Positions 41,284-51,457 of a stretch of 64,000 nt of DNA are shown here, piece after piece. Source of the stretch: Cronobacter universalis NCTC 9529 (GTDB lineage: Bacteria > Pseudomonadota > Gammaproteobacteria > Enterobacterales > Enterobacteriaceae); NCBI RefSeq assembly GCF_001277175.1, contig NZ_CP012257.1:2356001-2420000 (forward strand). The letters run 5' to 3'. The notes below the pieces were generated by a model, which was not told the DNA's origin, ran no database searches, and saw nothing but the letters and a program-made list of their open reading frames with translations. The position numbers were made by a program, and so were the translations under genes. Every line of letters starts with the position of its first letter. Within the stretch, counting starts at the first letter, position 1.

Positions 41284-42384
41284 TTAGTTGCCGCGACCGC
41301 CGCCGGAGCGACGGTTACCGCCGCTGTTCGGCCGACCGCTGCTGCTGCCTGGACGGCCACTACCGCTGTTCGGACGACCGCTGCCGGTGGCGCGAGCGCC
41401 GCCCGGACGCGCATTACCGCTGGCGCGCGAGGTGTTATTACCCGCGCGGCTATTTTCTGCGGGACGCGCGCTGCCTGCCGGACGCGCAGCGCCCGCCTGC
41501 CCCTGGCCCTGGCCCTGACGCGCTGGCGCGCCCTGACGTGAGGCGCCCGCCGTCTGGCTGTGGCGTTTCACGGCACGACGAATCTGATTCGCCTTCATGC
41601 GGCGACGATCTTTCTCCACCGCCACTTTGCTTGCAGTTTCCGGCTCAAGACCCACCAGCTCGCGCAGGTAGTTGGTCTGCGCCAGATCAAGCTCGGTCCA
41701 GCCGCCGCGCGGCAGGCCTTTCGGCAGCGGGATATCGCCGTAACGCACGCGAATAAGGCGGCTTACCTGCACGCCGACCGCTTCCCAGAGGCGACGCACT
41801 TCACGGTTGCGCCCTTCGGTCAGCGTCACGTTGTACCACTGGTTGATGCCTTCGCCGCCGCTAAAACGAATGGTTTTAAACGCCGCCGGGCCGTCTTCAA
41901 GCTGAACGCCGCGCGCCAGTTCGCGAACTTTATTGTCATCCACCTGGCCGAACACGCGCACCGCATACTCGCGCTCAACTTCCTGGCTCGGGTGCATCAG
42001 GCGGTTCGCCAGTTCACCATCGGTGGTAAACAGCAGCAGGCCGCAGGTGTTCACGTCAAGACGTCCTACCGCAATCCAGCGCGCGCCGCGCAGTTTCGGC
42101 AGACGATCAAAGACGGTCGGACGGCCTTCCGGATCGCTGCGCGTACACAGCTCGCCTTCCGGTTTGTAATAGGCCAGTACGCGGCAAATCTGCTCTACAG
42201 ACTCTTTTACCGAGATGAGATGGCCGTCGATACGAATTTTCAGCGCGGGCGTGACGTCAACGCGATCGCCTAAGGTGGCGATTTTGCCATCGACACTGAC
42301 GCGACCGGCTTCGATCATGGCTTCGATTTCACGGCGGGAGCCATGACCGGCTCGCGCCAGCACTTTTTGTAACTTTTCGCTCAT
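41284..42384 (-). CDS. rluB: 23S rRNA pseudouridine(2605) synthase RluB with long disordered tail
   Basis: 366-residue RsuA-family pseudouridine synthase modifying 23S rRNA U2605. An N-terminal S4 RNA-binding domain ([23 protein letters not shown] in part) precedes the catalytic domain with the aspartate motif [14 protein letters not shown]. From about residue 280 the protein becomes a low-complexity Gly/Arg/Ser/Asn/Pro tail with imperfect repeats such as GSGRPNSG, longer than the catalytic fold needs and probably unstructured and RNA-binding. E. coli RluB also has a charged tail. The ORF is intact. Confidence 0.94.
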   Translation of the reverse strand: MSEKLQKVLARAGHGSRREIEAMIEAGRVSVDGKIATLGDRVDVTPALKIRIDGHLISVKESVEQICRVLAYYKPEGELCTRSDPEGRPTVFDRLPKLRGARWIAVGRLDVNTCGLLLFTTDGELANRLMHPSQEVEREYAVRVFGQVDDNKVRELARGVQLEDGPAAFKTIRFSGGEGINQWYNVTLTEGRNREVRRLWEAVGVQVSRLIRVRYGDIPLPKGLPRGGWTELDLAQTNYLRELVGLEPETASKVAVEKDRRRMKANQIRRAVKRHSQTAGASRQGAPARQGQGQGQAGAARPAGSARPAENSRAGNNTSRASGNARPGGARATGSGRPNSGSGRPGSSSGRPNSGGNRRSGGGRGN

Positions 42385-42498
42385 GGAGCTTCCTTCAGGT
42401 GTCGCCTTCCCAGGCGTCGAACAGGATAACCGGGCTGGGGCGCGCCAGCATGTGACCGCCCCCCGATTTCAGGCCGCGTAGTATAGCGGTAAGCCCTC

Positions 42499-43119
42499 TT
42501 ACAGGAAAGGCTTAACGTCGCCCACGCCCTCACGCAGCACGACCGGCGCATCGTCAGTCAGATCGACCACCGTGGTGGGCTGCTGGCCGAGATAACCGCC
42601 ATGAATAATCAAATCCACCTGCTTTTCCAGGCGGTCTTTAATTTCATCCGGATCGGATTCGGTAAACTCGCTCCCCGGCAGCATCAGCGATGTCGAGAGC
42701 ATCGGCTCATCGAGCGCCTCAAGGAGCGCGAGCGCAATCGGGTTTGACGGCACGCGCAGCCCGATGGTTTTACGCTTCTCCTGCAACAGACGGCGCGGCA
42801 CCTCTTTCGTCCCTTTAAGAATAAACGTGTAGTTGCCCGGCGTGTTGTTTTTGATAAGACGGAACGCGACGTTATCGACATACGAATAGGTCGACAGCTC
42901 CGAGAGATCGCGGCACATCAGCGTGAAGTTATGGCCGTCCGGTAGATCGCGGATGCGGCAGATGCGCTCCATCGCGCCTTTATCTTCGAGCTTACAACCA
43001 AGCGCATAGCCGGAGTCGGTCGGATAAACGATAACGCCGCCTTTACGCACGATCTCCACCGCCTGTTTGATAAGACGCGGCTGCGGGTTGTCCGGATGGA
43101 TATAGAAAAATTGACTCAT
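42499..43119 (-). CDS. yciO: Sua5/YrdC-domain protein YciO
   Basis: 206-residue YrdC/Sua5-fold protein equal in length to E. coli YciO. Conserved parts: YPTDSGYALGC near the N terminus and the SKRK-like ATP/RNA-binding surface (KRKTIGLRVPSNP). It is related to TsaC, the threonylcarbamoyl-AMP synthase of tRNA t6A synthesis, but YciO does not fully replace it in E. coli; exact role unclear. The ATG overlaps the rnm stop by four bases, so the two genes are co-transcribed. Confidence 0.94.
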   Translation of the reverse strand: MSQFFYIHPDNPQPRLIKQAVEIVRKGGVIVYPTDSGYALGCKLEDKGAMERICRIRDLPDGHNFTLMCRDLSELSTYSYVDNVAFRLIKNNTPGNYTFILKGTKEVPRRLLQEKRKTIGLRVPSNPIALALLEALDEPMLSTSLMLPGSEFTESDPDEIKDRLEKQVDLIIHGGYLGQQPTTVVDLTDDAPVVLREGVGDVKPFL

Positions 43120-43994
43120 ACTGCCCTCTCTTTACTCAGTTCCGGCGGCCAGCGGTGCCAGACGGGCGTTAACCCTTCCGGCAGCCGTAGCCTGCGGCCC
43201 AGTTCAATCCACGGGCACGGCTGATGAAAATCAGAGCCCTGCGACGCCAGCAGACCAAACTGCCCGGCGTAGCTTGCCAGCTGGTTGCGCTCATTGGGCG
43301 CCTGCTGGCACTGGGCCACTTCCATCGCGTCGCCGCCCGCCGCAGCGAACTGGTTTAACAGGCGCTTAAGCCATTTAGCGCTGAGCTGATAGCGTCCGGG
43401 ATGGGCTATCACCGCCTGTCCGCCAGAATGATGAATCACATCAATAGCTTGTTCTATTGTACACCACTGGGGAGGAACGTAACCGGTTTTCCCGCGCGCC
43501 AGATAGTGTTTGAAGACGTTCGCCATGTTGGTGGCGCGTCCGTCCTCAATGAGAAAACGCGCGAAATGCCCGCGGGTGACGACGCCGCCGTCCGCCAGAC
43601 GCCGCGCGCCTTCCAGCGCCCCCGGAATGCGCGCTTTCTCCAGCCGCTCGGCGATCATCTCGGCGCGCTGCATGCGGCGCTGCGCCTGACCGTTGAGAAA
43701 CGCGACCATTTCAGGGTGCGTAATGTCAATGCCCAGTCCGACGATATGAATTTCGTGGTTTTCCCAGAGCGTGGAAATTTCGACGCCGTCAATGAGCCGC
43801 AGCGCCAGGCCCGCGCGTTCAATTTCCTGGTGCGCGGCCGGCAGGCCCGTCGTGGTGTCGTGATCGGTTATCGCGAGCGTATGAATGCCCATTTCAACGG
43901 CGCGGTGTACCAGTTGTTCTGGAGTCAGCAGGCCGTCAGATGCCGTTGTATGGCTGTGCAGATCGTAAATAATGGCTAATTCAGGTTCGCTCAA
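43116..43994 (-). CDS. rnm: RNase AM / 3',5'-nucleoside bisphosphate phosphatase (TrpH/YciV)
   Basis: 292-residue PHP-domain phosphoesterase. Metal-binding motifs are visible: DLHSHTTASDG at the N terminus, ITDHDTT, and the late SQGSDFH block. In E. coli the protein is a 5'-3' exonuclease that trims the 5' ends of rRNA and also hydrolyses pAp-type nucleotides. It is divergent from the trp operon and overlaps yciO. The start at 43994 matches the family N terminus (ELAIIYDLHSH). Confidence 0.94.
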   Translation of the reverse strand: MSEPELAIIYDLHSHTTASDGLLTPEQLVHRAVEMGIHTLAITDHDTTTGLPAAHQEIERAGLALRLIDGVEISTLWENHEIHIVGLGIDITHPEMVAFLNGQAQRRMQRAEMIAERLEKARIPGALEGARRLADGGVVTRGHFARFLIEDGRATNMANVFKHYLARGKTGYVPPQWCTIEQAIDVIHHSGGQAVIAHPGRYQLSAKWLKRLLNQFAAAGGDAMEVAQCQQAPNERNQLASYAGQFGLLASQGSDFHQPCPWIELGRRLRLPEGLTPVWHRWPPELSKERAV

Positions 43995-44070
43995 AACGGC
44001 TCCCGTGGCTATGGTCTTTTATATCGTCCTCTTCATCATAACGGTTTGTGGAAATTATCAAAAATCAGTG

Positions 44071-44104
44071 TTGACATTCTCGCCATGAACCAGTTAACTA
44101 GTAC
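44071..44104 (+). promoter_or_regulatory. trp operon promoter with TrpR operator
   Basis: TTGACA (44071-44076), a 17-base spacer and TTAACT (44094-44099) match the E. coli trp promoter. The TrpR operator overlaps the -10: GAACCAGTTAACTAGTAC at 44087-44104 differs from the E. coli operator mainly at one base (C for T). Repression by TrpR plus tryptophan is expected. Confidence 0.92.
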
Positions 44105-44133
44105 GCAAGTTCACACGAAGAAGGTATCTGATA

Positions 44134-44178
44134 ATGACTCACATTTTTTCTCTGCATGGCTGGTGGCGTACCTCCTGA
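44134..44178 (+). CDS. trpL: trp operon leader peptide
   Basis: 14-codon leader peptide with the sequence MTHIFSLHGWWRTS. The tandem Trp codons at positions 10 and 11 and the GWWRTS end are the same as in E. coli ([14 protein letters not shown]), while the N-terminal half differs. Ribosome stalling at the Trp codons when charged tRNA-Trp is scarce prevents the attenuator hairpin from forming. An AAGAAGG Shine-Dalgarno sequence precedes the ATG. The gene is too short for ordinary gene finding. Confidence 0.93.
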   Translation: MTHIFSLHGWWRTS

Positions 44179-44222
44179 TCCCGGGCGGTGTCTTCACGTA
44201 TGCGCAAGCAATCAGATACCAG

Positions 44223-44247
44223 GCCCGCTCACCGCGGGCTTTTTTTT
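44223..44247 (+). terminator. trp attenuator
   Basis: Stem GCCCGC/GCGGGC (44223-44228 and 44234-44239) with a 5-base loop is followed by eight T residues, 45 bases after trpL and just before trpE. It corresponds to the 3:4 terminator hairpin. Confidence 0.93.
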
Positions 44248-44271
44248 GAACACAAAACAGAGATACAGACC

Positions 44272-45834
44272 ATGCAAACAGACAAACCGGCACTCGAACT
44301 GCTTACCTGCGACGGCCTTTATCGCGAAAACCCGACCGCGGTGTTCCATCAGCTCTGCGGCGACCGCCCGGCGACGCTACTGCTGGAATCAGCGGATATC
44401 GACAGCAAAGACGATCTGAAAAGCCTGCTGCTGGTGGACAGCGCGCTGCGCATCACCGCCTTTGGTGACACTGTCACGGTTGAGGCGCTGAGCGCCAATG
44501 GCGCGTCCCTGCTTGCGCTGCTGGATAACGCCCTGCCGGAGACGGTCACCGTTGAAACCCGCCCGCAGGGACGCACGCTGCGCTTCCCGCCGGTGAGCGC
44601 GCTGCTGGACGAAGATGAACGTCTGCGTTCGCTGTCGGTGTTTGACGCGTTCCGCCTGTTGCAGGAGCTGGTGACGCTGCCGCAGGACGAGCGCGAAGCG
44701 ATGTTCTTCGGCGGGCTGTTTGCCTATGACCTGGTCGCCGGGTTTGAAGAGCTGCCGCCGCTTGCGCACAACAATAGCTGCCCGGATTACTGCTTTTATC
44801 TCGCCGAAACGCTGCTGATTATCGATCACCAGACGCGCACCACCCGCATTCAGGCGAGCCTGTTTACGCCGGATGACGCGGAAAAAGCCCGCCTGAACCA
44901 GCGCCTCGCGCAGATCCAACTGCAACTCCAGGAGCCGCCCGCGCCGCTGCCGGTAGAAAGCGTGCCGCAGATGCAGTGCGAATGCAGCCAGAGCGATGAA
45001 GAGTACGGCGCAGTCGTGCGCGAGATGCAAAAGGCGATTCGCGCTGGCGAGATTTTTCAGGTGGTGCCGTCGCGCCGCTTCAGCCTGCCCTGCCCGTCGC
45101 CGCTCGCGGCCTATGACACGCTGAAAAAGAGCAACCCCAGCCCCTATATGTTTTTCATGCAGGACAGCGATTTCGCGCTCTTCGGCGCGTCGCCGGAAAG
45201 CTCGCTGAAATATGACGCGCAGTCCCGCCAGATTGAAATCTACCCGATAGCCGGCACCCGCCCGCGCGGCCGCCGTGCGGACGGCTCGCTGGACCGCGAT
45301 CTCGACAGCCGCATTGAGCTTGAAATGCGCACCGACCATAAAGAGCTCTCAGAACACCTGATGCTGGTGGATCTGGCGCGCAACGATCTGGCGCGTATCT
45401 GTACGCCGGGCAGCCGCTATGTGGCGGATTTAACCAAAGTGGACCGCTATTCGTTCGTTATGCATCTGGTCTCCCGCGTGGTCGGCGAACTGCGCCGCGA
45501 TCTCGATGTGCTGCACGCCTACCGCGCCTGCATGAATATGGGCACGCTGAGCGGCGCGCCGAAAGTGCGCGCGATGCAGCTTATCGCGCAAGCGGAAGGC
45601 CAGCGTCGCGGCAGCTACGGCGGCGCGGTCGGGTATTTCACCGCTCATGGCGATCTCGATACCTGCATTGTGATCCGCTCGGCGTGGGTGGAGAACGGCA
45701 TCGCCACGGTACAGGCGGGCGCGGGCGTGGTGCTCGACTCCGTCCCGCAATCCGAAGCTGACGAAACCCGTAATAAAGCCCGCGCGGTACTACGCGCCAT
45801 CGCCGCTGCCCATCACGCACAGGAGACTTTCTGA
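44272..45834 (+). CDS. trpE: Anthranilate synthase component I
   Basis: 520-residue chorismate-using enzyme, the same length as E. coli TrpE. The tryptophan feedback site near the N terminus contains the conserved LLLES motif, and the C-terminal chorismate-binding domain shows the IAGTRPRG and [10 protein letters not shown] blocks. It makes anthranilate with ammonia from TrpD's amidotransferase domain. The frame is open from 44188 in the leader, but the ATG at 44272 gives the family start ([11 protein letters not shown]). The stop overlaps the trpD start (TGATG), so the pair is translationally coupled. Confidence 0.97.
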   Translation: MQTDKPALELLTCDGLYRENPTAVFHQLCGDRPATLLLESADIDSKDDLKSLLLVDSALRITAFGDTVTVEALSANGASLLALLDNALPETVTVETRPQGRTLRFPPVSALLDEDERLRSLSVFDAFRLLQELVTLPQDEREAMFFGGLFAYDLVAGFEELPPLAHNNSCPDYCFYLAETLLIIDHQTRTTRIQASLFTPDDAEKARLNQRLAQIQLQLQEPPAPLPVESVPQMQCECSQSDEEYGAVVREMQKAIRAGEIFQVVPSRRFSLPCPSPLAAYDTLKKSNPSPYMFFMQDSDFALFGASPESSLKYDAQSRQIEIYPIAGTRPRGRRADGSLDRDLDSRIELEMRTDHKELSEHLMLVDLARNDLARICTPGSRYVADLTKVDRYSFVMHLVSRVVGELRRDLDVLHAYRACMNMGTLSGAPKVRAMQLIAQAEGQRRGSYGGAVGYFTAHGDLDTCIVIRSAWVENGIATVQAGAGVVLDSVPQSEADETRNKARAVLRAIAAAHHAQETF

Positions 45835-47429
45835 TGGCCGACATTCTGCTGCTCGATAATATCGACTCCTTTACCTACAACCTGGCGGATCAGCTGCGCG
45901 CGAACGGGCATAACGTGGTTATCTACCGTAACCATATCCCGGCACAGACGCTGATTGAGCGCCTCGCCACCATGGACAACCCGGTGCTGATGCTTTCACC
46001 CGGCCCCGGCGCGCCGTCAGACGCGGGCTGTATGCCGGAGCTGTTAACCCGCCTGCGCGGCAAACTGCCGATTATCGGCATCTGCCTTGGCCATCAGGCT
46101 ATCGTCGAAGCCTACGGCGGCTATGTCGGCCAGGCGGGCGAAATTCTGCATGGCAAAGCCTCCAGCATTGAACATGACGGCCAGGCGATGTTCAGCGGTC
46201 TGATGAATCCGCTGCCGGTGGCGCGCTACCACTCGCTGGTGGGCAGCGATATTCCGGCCGGGCTGACGGTGAACGCGCACTTTAACGGCATGGTGATGGC
46301 CGTGCGTCACGACGCCGATCGCGTCTGCGGTTTTCAGTTTCACCCGGAATCGATTCTGACCACGCAAGGCGCTCGCCTGCTGGAGCAGACGCTCGCCTGG
46401 GCGCTGACCCGCGCCGAGCAGCAAAACAGCGTCCAGCCGATCCTGGAAAAACTCTATCAGGCCGAGGTGCTGAGCCGCGAGGAGAGCCACCAGCTTTTCA
46501 GCGCGGTGGTGCGCGGCGAGCTGAAACCCGAACAACTGGCCGCCGCGCTGGTGAGTATGAAAGTGCGCGGCGAACATCCGGTTGAGATTGCCGGAGCCGC
46601 CAGCGCCCTGCTGGAAAACGCCGCGCCGTTCCCGCGCCCGGATTACGCCTTTGCGGATATCGTCGGCACCGGCGGCGACGGCAGCAACAGTATTAATATC
46701 TCCACCGCCAGCGCCTTTGTGGCCGCCGCGGTGGGGCTGAAAGTCGCCAAGCATGGCAACCGCAGCGTCTCCAGCCGCTCGGGGTCGTCGGATCTGCTGG
46801 CCGCGTTCGGTATTAATCTTGAGATGAACGCCGACGCGTCGCGCAAGGCGCTGGATGAACTCGGCGTCTGCTTTCTGTTCGCGCCGAAATACCACACCGG
46901 GTTTCGTCACGCCATGCCGGTGCGCCAGCAGCTGAAAACCCGCACGCTGTTTAACGTGCTGGGGCCGCTGATTAACCCGGCGCATCCGCCGCTGGCGCTG
47001 ATTGGCGTCTATAGCCCGGAACTGGTGCTGCCGATTGCCGAAACGCTGCGGGTGCTGGGCTATCAGCGCGCGGCCGTGGTGCACAGCGGCGGTATGGATG
47101 AGGTGTCGCTGCACGCGCCGACGCAAGTGGCGGAGCTGCGCGACGGTGAGATCCGCAGCTATCAGCTTCTGGCTGCGGATTTCGGCCTTGAGCCCTACGA
47201 GCAGGCGGATCTGGCTGGCGGCACGCCGGAAGAAAACCGTGACATTCTCAGCCGCCTGTTACAAGGTAAAGGCGAGCGTGCTCACGAGGCCGCCGTGGCC
47301 GCCAATGTCGCCATGCTGATGCGTCTGCACGGCGAAGAGGATTTACAGGCCAACGCACGTAAAGTGCTGGCGGTGTTGCGCAGCGGCGCCGCTTATGACC
47401 GTGTTACCGCACTGGCAGCAAGAGGATAA
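45834..47429 (+). CDS. trpD: Bifunctional anthranilate synthase II / anthranilate phosphoribosyltransferase (TrpGD)
   Basis: 531-residue fusion as in E. coli. The N-terminal class I glutamine amidotransferase (TrpG, about 1-195) has nucleophile Cys84 in GICLGHQAI and the HPESIL motif. The C-terminal phosphoribosyltransferase (TrpD, about 200-531) shows [14 protein letters not shown]. The first domain feeds ammonia to TrpE, the second makes phosphoribosyl-anthranilate. It begins in overlap with trpE and ends three bases before trpC. Confidence 0.97.
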   Translation: MADILLLDNIDSFTYNLADQLRANGHNVVIYRNHIPAQTLIERLATMDNPVLMLSPGPGAPSDAGCMPELLTRLRGKLPIIGICLGHQAIVEAYGGYVGQAGEILHGKASSIEHDGQAMFSGLMNPLPVARYHSLVGSDIPAGLTVNAHFNGMVMAVRHDADRVCGFQFHPESILTTQGARLLEQTLAWALTRAEQQNSVQPILEKLYQAEVLSREESHQLFSAVVRGELKPEQLAAALVSMKVRGEHPVEIAGAASALLENAAPFPRPDYAFADIVGTGGDGSNSINISTASAFVAAAVGLKVAKHGNRSVSSRSGSSDLLAAFGINLEMNADASRKALDELGVCFLFAPKYHTGFRHAMPVRQQLKTRTLFNVLGPLINPAHPPLALIGVYSPELVLPIAETLRVLGYQRAAVVHSGGMDEVSLHAPTQVAELRDGEIRSYQLLAADFGLEPYEQADLAGGTPEENRDILSRLLQGKGERAHEAAVAANVAMLMRLHGEEDLQANARKVLAVLRSGAAYDRVTALAARG

Positions 47430-47432
47430 GAG

Positions 47433-48791
47433 ATGGAAACCGTTTTAGCGAAAATCGTCGCGGATAAAGCGCTGTGGGTGGAAGCCCGCAAGGCACAACA
47501 GCCGCTGGCGAGCTTTCAGAATGATGTCGTGCCGAGCACGCGCCGCTTTTATGACGCGCTGCGTGGCGCCCGCACCGTTTTTATCCTGGAGTGCAAAAAG
47601 GCGTCGCCGTCCAAAGGCGTGATCCGCAGCGATTTCGACCCGGCGCGCATCGCAGGCGTGTACAAACACCACGCCTCGGCGATCTCGGTGCTGACCGATG
47701 AGAAATATTTCCAGGGCAGCTTCGATTTTCTGCCTATCGTCAGCGCTGTCGCCCACCAGCCGGTGCTGTGCAAAGACTTTATTATCGACCCGTACCAGAT
47801 TTACCTGGCGCGCTTTTACCAGGCGGACGCCTGCCTGCTGATGCTCTCGGTGCTGGACGATGACCAGTACCGCCAGCTCGCGGCGGTGGCGCACAGTCTC
47901 GGCATGGGCGTGCTGACCGAAGTGAGCAATGAAGAGGAGCTGGAGCGCGCCCTGCGCCTTGAGGCGAAAGTGGTCGGCATTAATAACCGCGACCTGCGCG
48001 ATCTCTCCATCGATTTGAACCGCACCCGCGAACTGGCGCCGCGTCTGGGTCACGGCGTGACGGTGATTAGCGAATCCGGCATTCATACTTACGGCCAGGT
48101 GCGCGAACTGAGCCGCTTCGCCAACGGCTTTCTGATTGGCTCCGCGCTGATGGAGCATGACGATTTGGAAACCGCGGTGCGTCAGGTGTTGCTTGGCGAA
48201 AATAAGGTCTGCGGCCTGACCCGCCCGGAGGACGCGCAGAGCGCCCTGCAGGCGGGCGCGGTCTTCGGCGGCCTGATTTTTGTCGGCTCGTCGCCGCGAG
48301 CCGTCACCGATGAACAGGCGCGTGCGGTAATTAACGCCGCCCCGCTGCGCTATGTCGGCGTCTTCCGTGACGCGCCGGTGGAGGATGTGGTCGCGAAAGC
48401 CAACGCCTTTTCCCTTGCCGCCGTCCAGTTGCACGGCGACGAAGACCAGACCTATATCAGCGCCCTGCGCGCCAGCCTGCCGGAAACGACCGCTATCTGG
48501 AAAGCGCAGAGCGTCAGCCATGTGTTGCCGCCGCGTAATCTGCAGTACGTAGATCGCTACGTGCTGGATAACGGCCAGGGCGGTAGCGGCCAGCGCTTCG
48601 ACTGGTCACTGCTCGAAGGACAGACGCTGGACAACGTGATGCTGGCGGGCGGTCTCGGCGCGGATAATTGCGTGCAGGCCGCCCAGCTCGGCTGCGCGGG
48701 ACTCGATTTTAACTCCGGGGTGGAGAGCGCGCCGGGCATCAAAGACAGCGACAAACTGGCGGCAGTATTCAGAACCCTGCGGGCTTACTAA
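47433..48791 (+). CDS. trpC: Bifunctional indole-3-glycerol-phosphate synthase / PRA isomerase (TrpCF)
   Basis: 452-residue fusion of two TIM barrels. The N-terminal indole-glycerol-phosphate synthase (about 1-255) shows FILECKKASPSKG and GINNRDLRDL; the C-terminal phosphoribosylanthranilate isomerase (about 256-452) shows KVCGLTRPEDA and LAGGLGADN. The TrpCF fusion is usual in enterobacteria. It sits between trpD (three-base gap) and trpB (12-base gap), in the classical order. Confidence 0.97.
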   Translation: METVLAKIVADKALWVEARKAQQPLASFQNDVVPSTRRFYDALRGARTVFILECKKASPSKGVIRSDFDPARIAGVYKHHASAISVLTDEKYFQGSFDFLPIVSAVAHQPVLCKDFIIDPYQIYLARFYQADACLLMLSVLDDDQYRQLAAVAHSLGMGVLTEVSNEEELERALRLEAKVVGINNRDLRDLSIDLNRTRELAPRLGHGVTVISESGIHTYGQVRELSRFANGFLIGSALMEHDDLETAVRQVLLGENKVCGLTRPEDAQSALQAGAVFGGLIFVGSSPRAVTDEQARAVINAAPLRYVGVFRDAPVEDVVAKANAFSLAAVQLHGDEDQTYISALRASLPETTAIWKAQSVSHVLPPRNLQYVDRYVLDNGQGGSGQRFDWSLLEGQTLDNVMLAGGLGADNCVQAAQLGCAGLDFNSGVESAPGIKDSDKLAAVFRTLRAY

Positions 48792-48803
48792 AGGAAGGCA
48801 ATA

Positions 48804-49997
48804 ATGAGCACACTGTTAAACCCCTATTTTGGCGAATTTGGCGGCATGTATGTGCCGCAGATCCTGATGCCCGCCCTACGTCAGCTGGAAGAGGCGTTCG
48901 TCAGCGCCCAGAGCGACGCGGGATTTCAGGCGCAGTTTACCGACCTGCTGAAGAACTACGCCGGACGCCCGACGGCGCTGACCAAATGTCAGAACCTCAC
49001 CGAAGGCACCCGCACCACGCTCTATCTCAAGCGTGAAGATCTGCTGCACGGCGGTGCGCATAAAACCAACCAGGTGTTAGGACAGGCGCTGCTTGCCAAA
49101 CGCATGGGCAAAACCGAAATTATCGCCGAAACCGGCGCAGGCCAGCACGGCGTGGCGTCAGCGCTGGCGAGCGCCCTGCTCGGCCTGAAGTGCCGCATCT
49201 ATATGGGCGCGAAAGATGTCGAGCGCCAGTCGCCAAACGTGTTCCGCATGAAGCTGATGGGCGCGGAAGTCATTCCGGTCTACAGCGGCTCGGCGACGCT
49301 GAAAGACGCCTGCAACGAGGCGCTTCGCGACTGGTCCGGCAGCTATGACCGCGCGCACTATATGCTCGGCACCGCCGCAGGCCCGCACCCGTTCCCGACT
49401 ATCGTGCGTGAATTCCAGCGCATGATCGGCGAAGAGACGCGCGCGCAGATCATGGAAAAAGAAGGCCGTCTGCCGGATGCCGTGATCGCCTGCGTCGGCG
49501 GCGGCTCCAACGCCATCGGCATGTTCGCGGATTTCATTAACGAAACGAGCGTCGGCCTGATTGGCGTCGAGCCTGCCGGCCACGGCATCGAAACCGGCGA
49601 ACATGGCGCGCCGCTCAAGCACGGCCGCGTGGGGATCTACTTCGGCATGAAGGCGCCGATGATGCAGACGGATGATGGCCAGATTGAAGAGTCTTACTCT
49701 ATCTCCGCCGGTCTCGATTTCCCGTCCGTCGGGCCGCAGCATGCGTACCTGAACAGCACCGGGCGCGCGGAATATGTCTCGATTACCGATAACGAAGCGC
49801 TGGAAGCCTTTAAAACGCTCTGCCGTCAGGAAGGGATCATCCCGGCGCTGGAATCGTCCCACGCCCTCGCCCATGCGCTGAAAATGATGCGCGCGGACCC
49901 GGAGAAAGAGCAGTTGCTGGTCGTCAACCTGTCCGGGCGCGGCGATAAAGATATCTTCACCGTTCACGATATTTTCAAAGCACGAGGGGAAATGTAA
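48804..49997 (+). CDS. trpB: Tryptophan synthase beta subunit
   Basis: 397-residue pyridoxal-phosphate enzyme, the same length as E. coli TrpB. The cofactor lysine is Lys87 in GGAHKTNQ, and the phosphate-binding GGGSNAIG loop is present. It condenses indole with serine, receiving indole by tunnel from TrpA. The stop overlaps the trpA start (TAATG). Confidence 0.98.
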   Translation: MSTLLNPYFGEFGGMYVPQILMPALRQLEEAFVSAQSDAGFQAQFTDLLKNYAGRPTALTKCQNLTEGTRTTLYLKREDLLHGGAHKTNQVLGQALLAKRMGKTEIIAETGAGQHGVASALASALLGLKCRIYMGAKDVERQSPNVFRMKLMGAEVIPVYSGSATLKDACNEALRDWSGSYDRAHYMLGTAAGPHPFPTIVREFQRMIGEETRAQIMEKEGRLPDAVIACVGGGSNAIGMFADFINETSVGLIGVEPAGHGIETGEHGAPLKHGRVGIYFGMKAPMMQTDDGQIEESYSISAGLDFPSVGPQHAYLNSTGRAEYVSITDNEALEAFKTLCRQEGIIPALESSHALAHALKMMRADPEKEQLLVVNLSGRGDKDIFTVHDIFKARGEM

Positions 49998-50806
49998 TGG
50001 AGCGTTATCAGCAGCTGTTTGACCGCCTGGCAGCCCGTAAGGAAGGCGCGTTTGTTCCCTTTGTGACGCTGGGCGACCCGTCGCCTGAGCAGTCGTTGCA
50101 GATTATCGACGCGCTGGTGGAAGGCGGCGCCGACGCGCTGGAGCTCGGCATTCCTTTCTCCGATCCGCTGGCGGATGGCCCGACGATTCAGAGCGCCACG
50201 CTGCGCGCGTTCGCTTCTGGCACCACGCCGGATCAGTGCTTTGAAATGCTGGCCGCGGTGCGCCAGAAATACCCGGATCTACCCATCGGGCTGTTAATGT
50301 ACGCCAATCTGGTGTTCAGCCGCGGCGTGGATGAGTTCTATGCCCGCTGCGCCGCCGTGGGGGTCGATTCGGTGCTGGTGGCCGACGTGCCGGTGGAAGA
50401 ATCCGCCCCGTTCCGCCAGGCGGCGATGCGCCACAATGTCGCGCCGATTTTCATCTGCCCGCCGAACGCCGATGACGATCTGCTGCGCCAGATTGCCTCT
50501 TACGGCCGTGGTTATACCTATTTGCTTTCACGCGCAGGCGTCACAGGGGCGGAAAACCGCGCCGCGCTGCCGCTGAACCATCTGATTGATAAGCTGACCG
50601 AATACCACGCCGCGCCGCCGTTGCAGGGTTTCGGGATCTCTGAGCCTGCACAGGTGAAAGCCGCCATTGAGGCTGGCGCCGCGGGCGCGATCTCCGGCTC
50701 GGCGATCGTGAAGATCATCGAGAACAACCTCAACGATCGCGCGGCGATGCTGGAGGCGCTGAAAACGTTTGTCCGCCAGCTGAAAGCCGCCAGTTTGCCG
50801 GCATAA
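49997..50806 (+). CDS. trpA: Tryptophan synthase alpha subunit
   Basis: 269-residue TIM-barrel subunit that splits indole-3-glycerol phosphate to indole and glyceraldehyde 3-phosphate. The catalytic Glu49 ([10 protein letters not shown]) and Asp60 (PLADGPT) are in place. It is the last gene of the trp operon and is followed by a strong terminator. It is one residue longer than the E. coli protein. The yciG-yciF-yciE group that follows in E. coli is absent. Confidence 0.97.
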   Translation: MERYQQLFDRLAARKEGAFVPFVTLGDPSPEQSLQIIDALVEGGADALELGIPFSDPLADGPTIQSATLRAFASGTTPDQCFEMLAAVRQKYPDLPIGLLMYANLVFSRGVDEFYARCAAVGVDSVLVADVPVEESAPFRQAAMRHNVAPIFICPPNADDDLLRQIASYGRGYTYLLSRAGVTGAENRAALPLNHLIDKLTEYHAAPPLQGFGISEPAQVKAAIEAGAAGAISGSAIVKIIENNLNDRAAMLEALKTFVRQLKAASLPA

Positions 50807-50823
50807 CCGCTTTCTTTCGAAAA

Positions 50824-50850
50824 AAAAAGCGCGAGCTCTCGCGCTTTTTA
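50824..50850 (+). terminator. trp operon terminator
   Basis: An 8-bp stem AGCGCGAG/CTCGCGCT (50828-50835 and 50838-50845), extended by A/T pairs on both sides, lies about 20 bases after the trpA stop and is followed by a T run. Confidence 0.9.
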
Positions 50851-51198
50851 TTTCCCTGAATATCAGGGACATCCCGTTTTTCATTCACAATTTCCCCGTC
50901 GAGTCCAGCATTACGATCGCGTTTTGAGCAAAATCTTAAGGCAGGCGTCGCATTCCTGACCAAAACTTATTCTCATGACAACGAAGCCCGGCCGCAATTG
51001 CAGGCCCGCCGGAAAGGAGACGGCAGGTTTCGGTGACAGAAAGCGTTGGAGCCACATACAGCGGCGCAGACGCCGCCCCGGAAGGATCGCCGGAGGAGGA
51101 TGTGGCAACTGACTTCAGACCATAAACCGCGTGAAAACGTAACGCGCAATCGCAGCCAGAACGGTCTGGCTGGATTACGGGAAAGGGTGGAGGTGAAG
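50851..51198 (+). other. Leader-like intergenic region between trpA and a small ORF
   Basis: 348 bases with no supported gene but several hairpins: CCCTGA/TCAGGG (50854-50868), GCGGCG-CAGA-CGCCGC (51061-51076), and AGCCAGA-ACGG-TCTGGCT (51154-51171). Two GGAGG-type stretches occur without a following start codon. It may be the structured 5' leader of the small ORF at 51199. No riboswitch class was recognised. Confidence 0.45.
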
Positions 51199-51327
51199 AT
51201 GATTAACCAGCATATGATGAATAAAGCTCGCCGCGCAGCACGCGAAGCGTTAACCAAACGAAACGCCCGCAAATGGGATGAAGCCAACCGCATTATGCGC
51301 CAGGCTGCCGCCAGCGCATTCAACTGA
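51199..51327 (+). CDS. Unknown 42-residue basic protein
   Basis: Short ORF of 42 codons (beginning MINQHMMNKARRAAREAL) with a strong GGAGG Shine-Dalgarno sequence five bases before the ATG. The protein is highly basic and predicted helical (many Arg, Lys and Ala), without signal peptide or membrane segment. It is not similar to YciG, YciF or YciE, which E. coli has at this place. It converges on ompW and shares a long perfect terminator. The open frame runs back to 51046, but the ribosome-binding site favours 51199. Function unknown. Confidence 0.6.
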   Translation: MINQHMMNKARRAAREALTKRNARKWDEANRIMRQAAASAFN

Positions 51328-51391
51328 GGCGCGGAGCTTCAGGATGTTAAGTGCAGCAAGATGCGAGACGCCGGTTTTCCGCTTCACCCGG

Positions 51392-51437
51392 CAGCAATAA
51401 AAAAACCAACCCGTCGAGGTTGGTTTTTTTATTGCTG
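51392..51437. terminator. Bidirectional terminator between the small ORF and ompW
   Basis: A perfect 20-bp inverted repeat (51392-51411 and 51418-51437, core ACCAACC/GGTTGGT flanked by seven A and seven T residues) with a 6-base loop. It serves both convergent genes and is the longest perfect stem I noticed in the window. Confidence 0.93.
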
Positions 51438-51457
51438 AGAAACGCGAGGGCGTTGCC

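Noticed and set aside
46044..48521. Two frames of about 360 codons antisense to trpD and trpC
   Set aside because: Both mirror conserved enzymes on the plus strand and have the His/Arg-rich composition of reverse-frame shadows.
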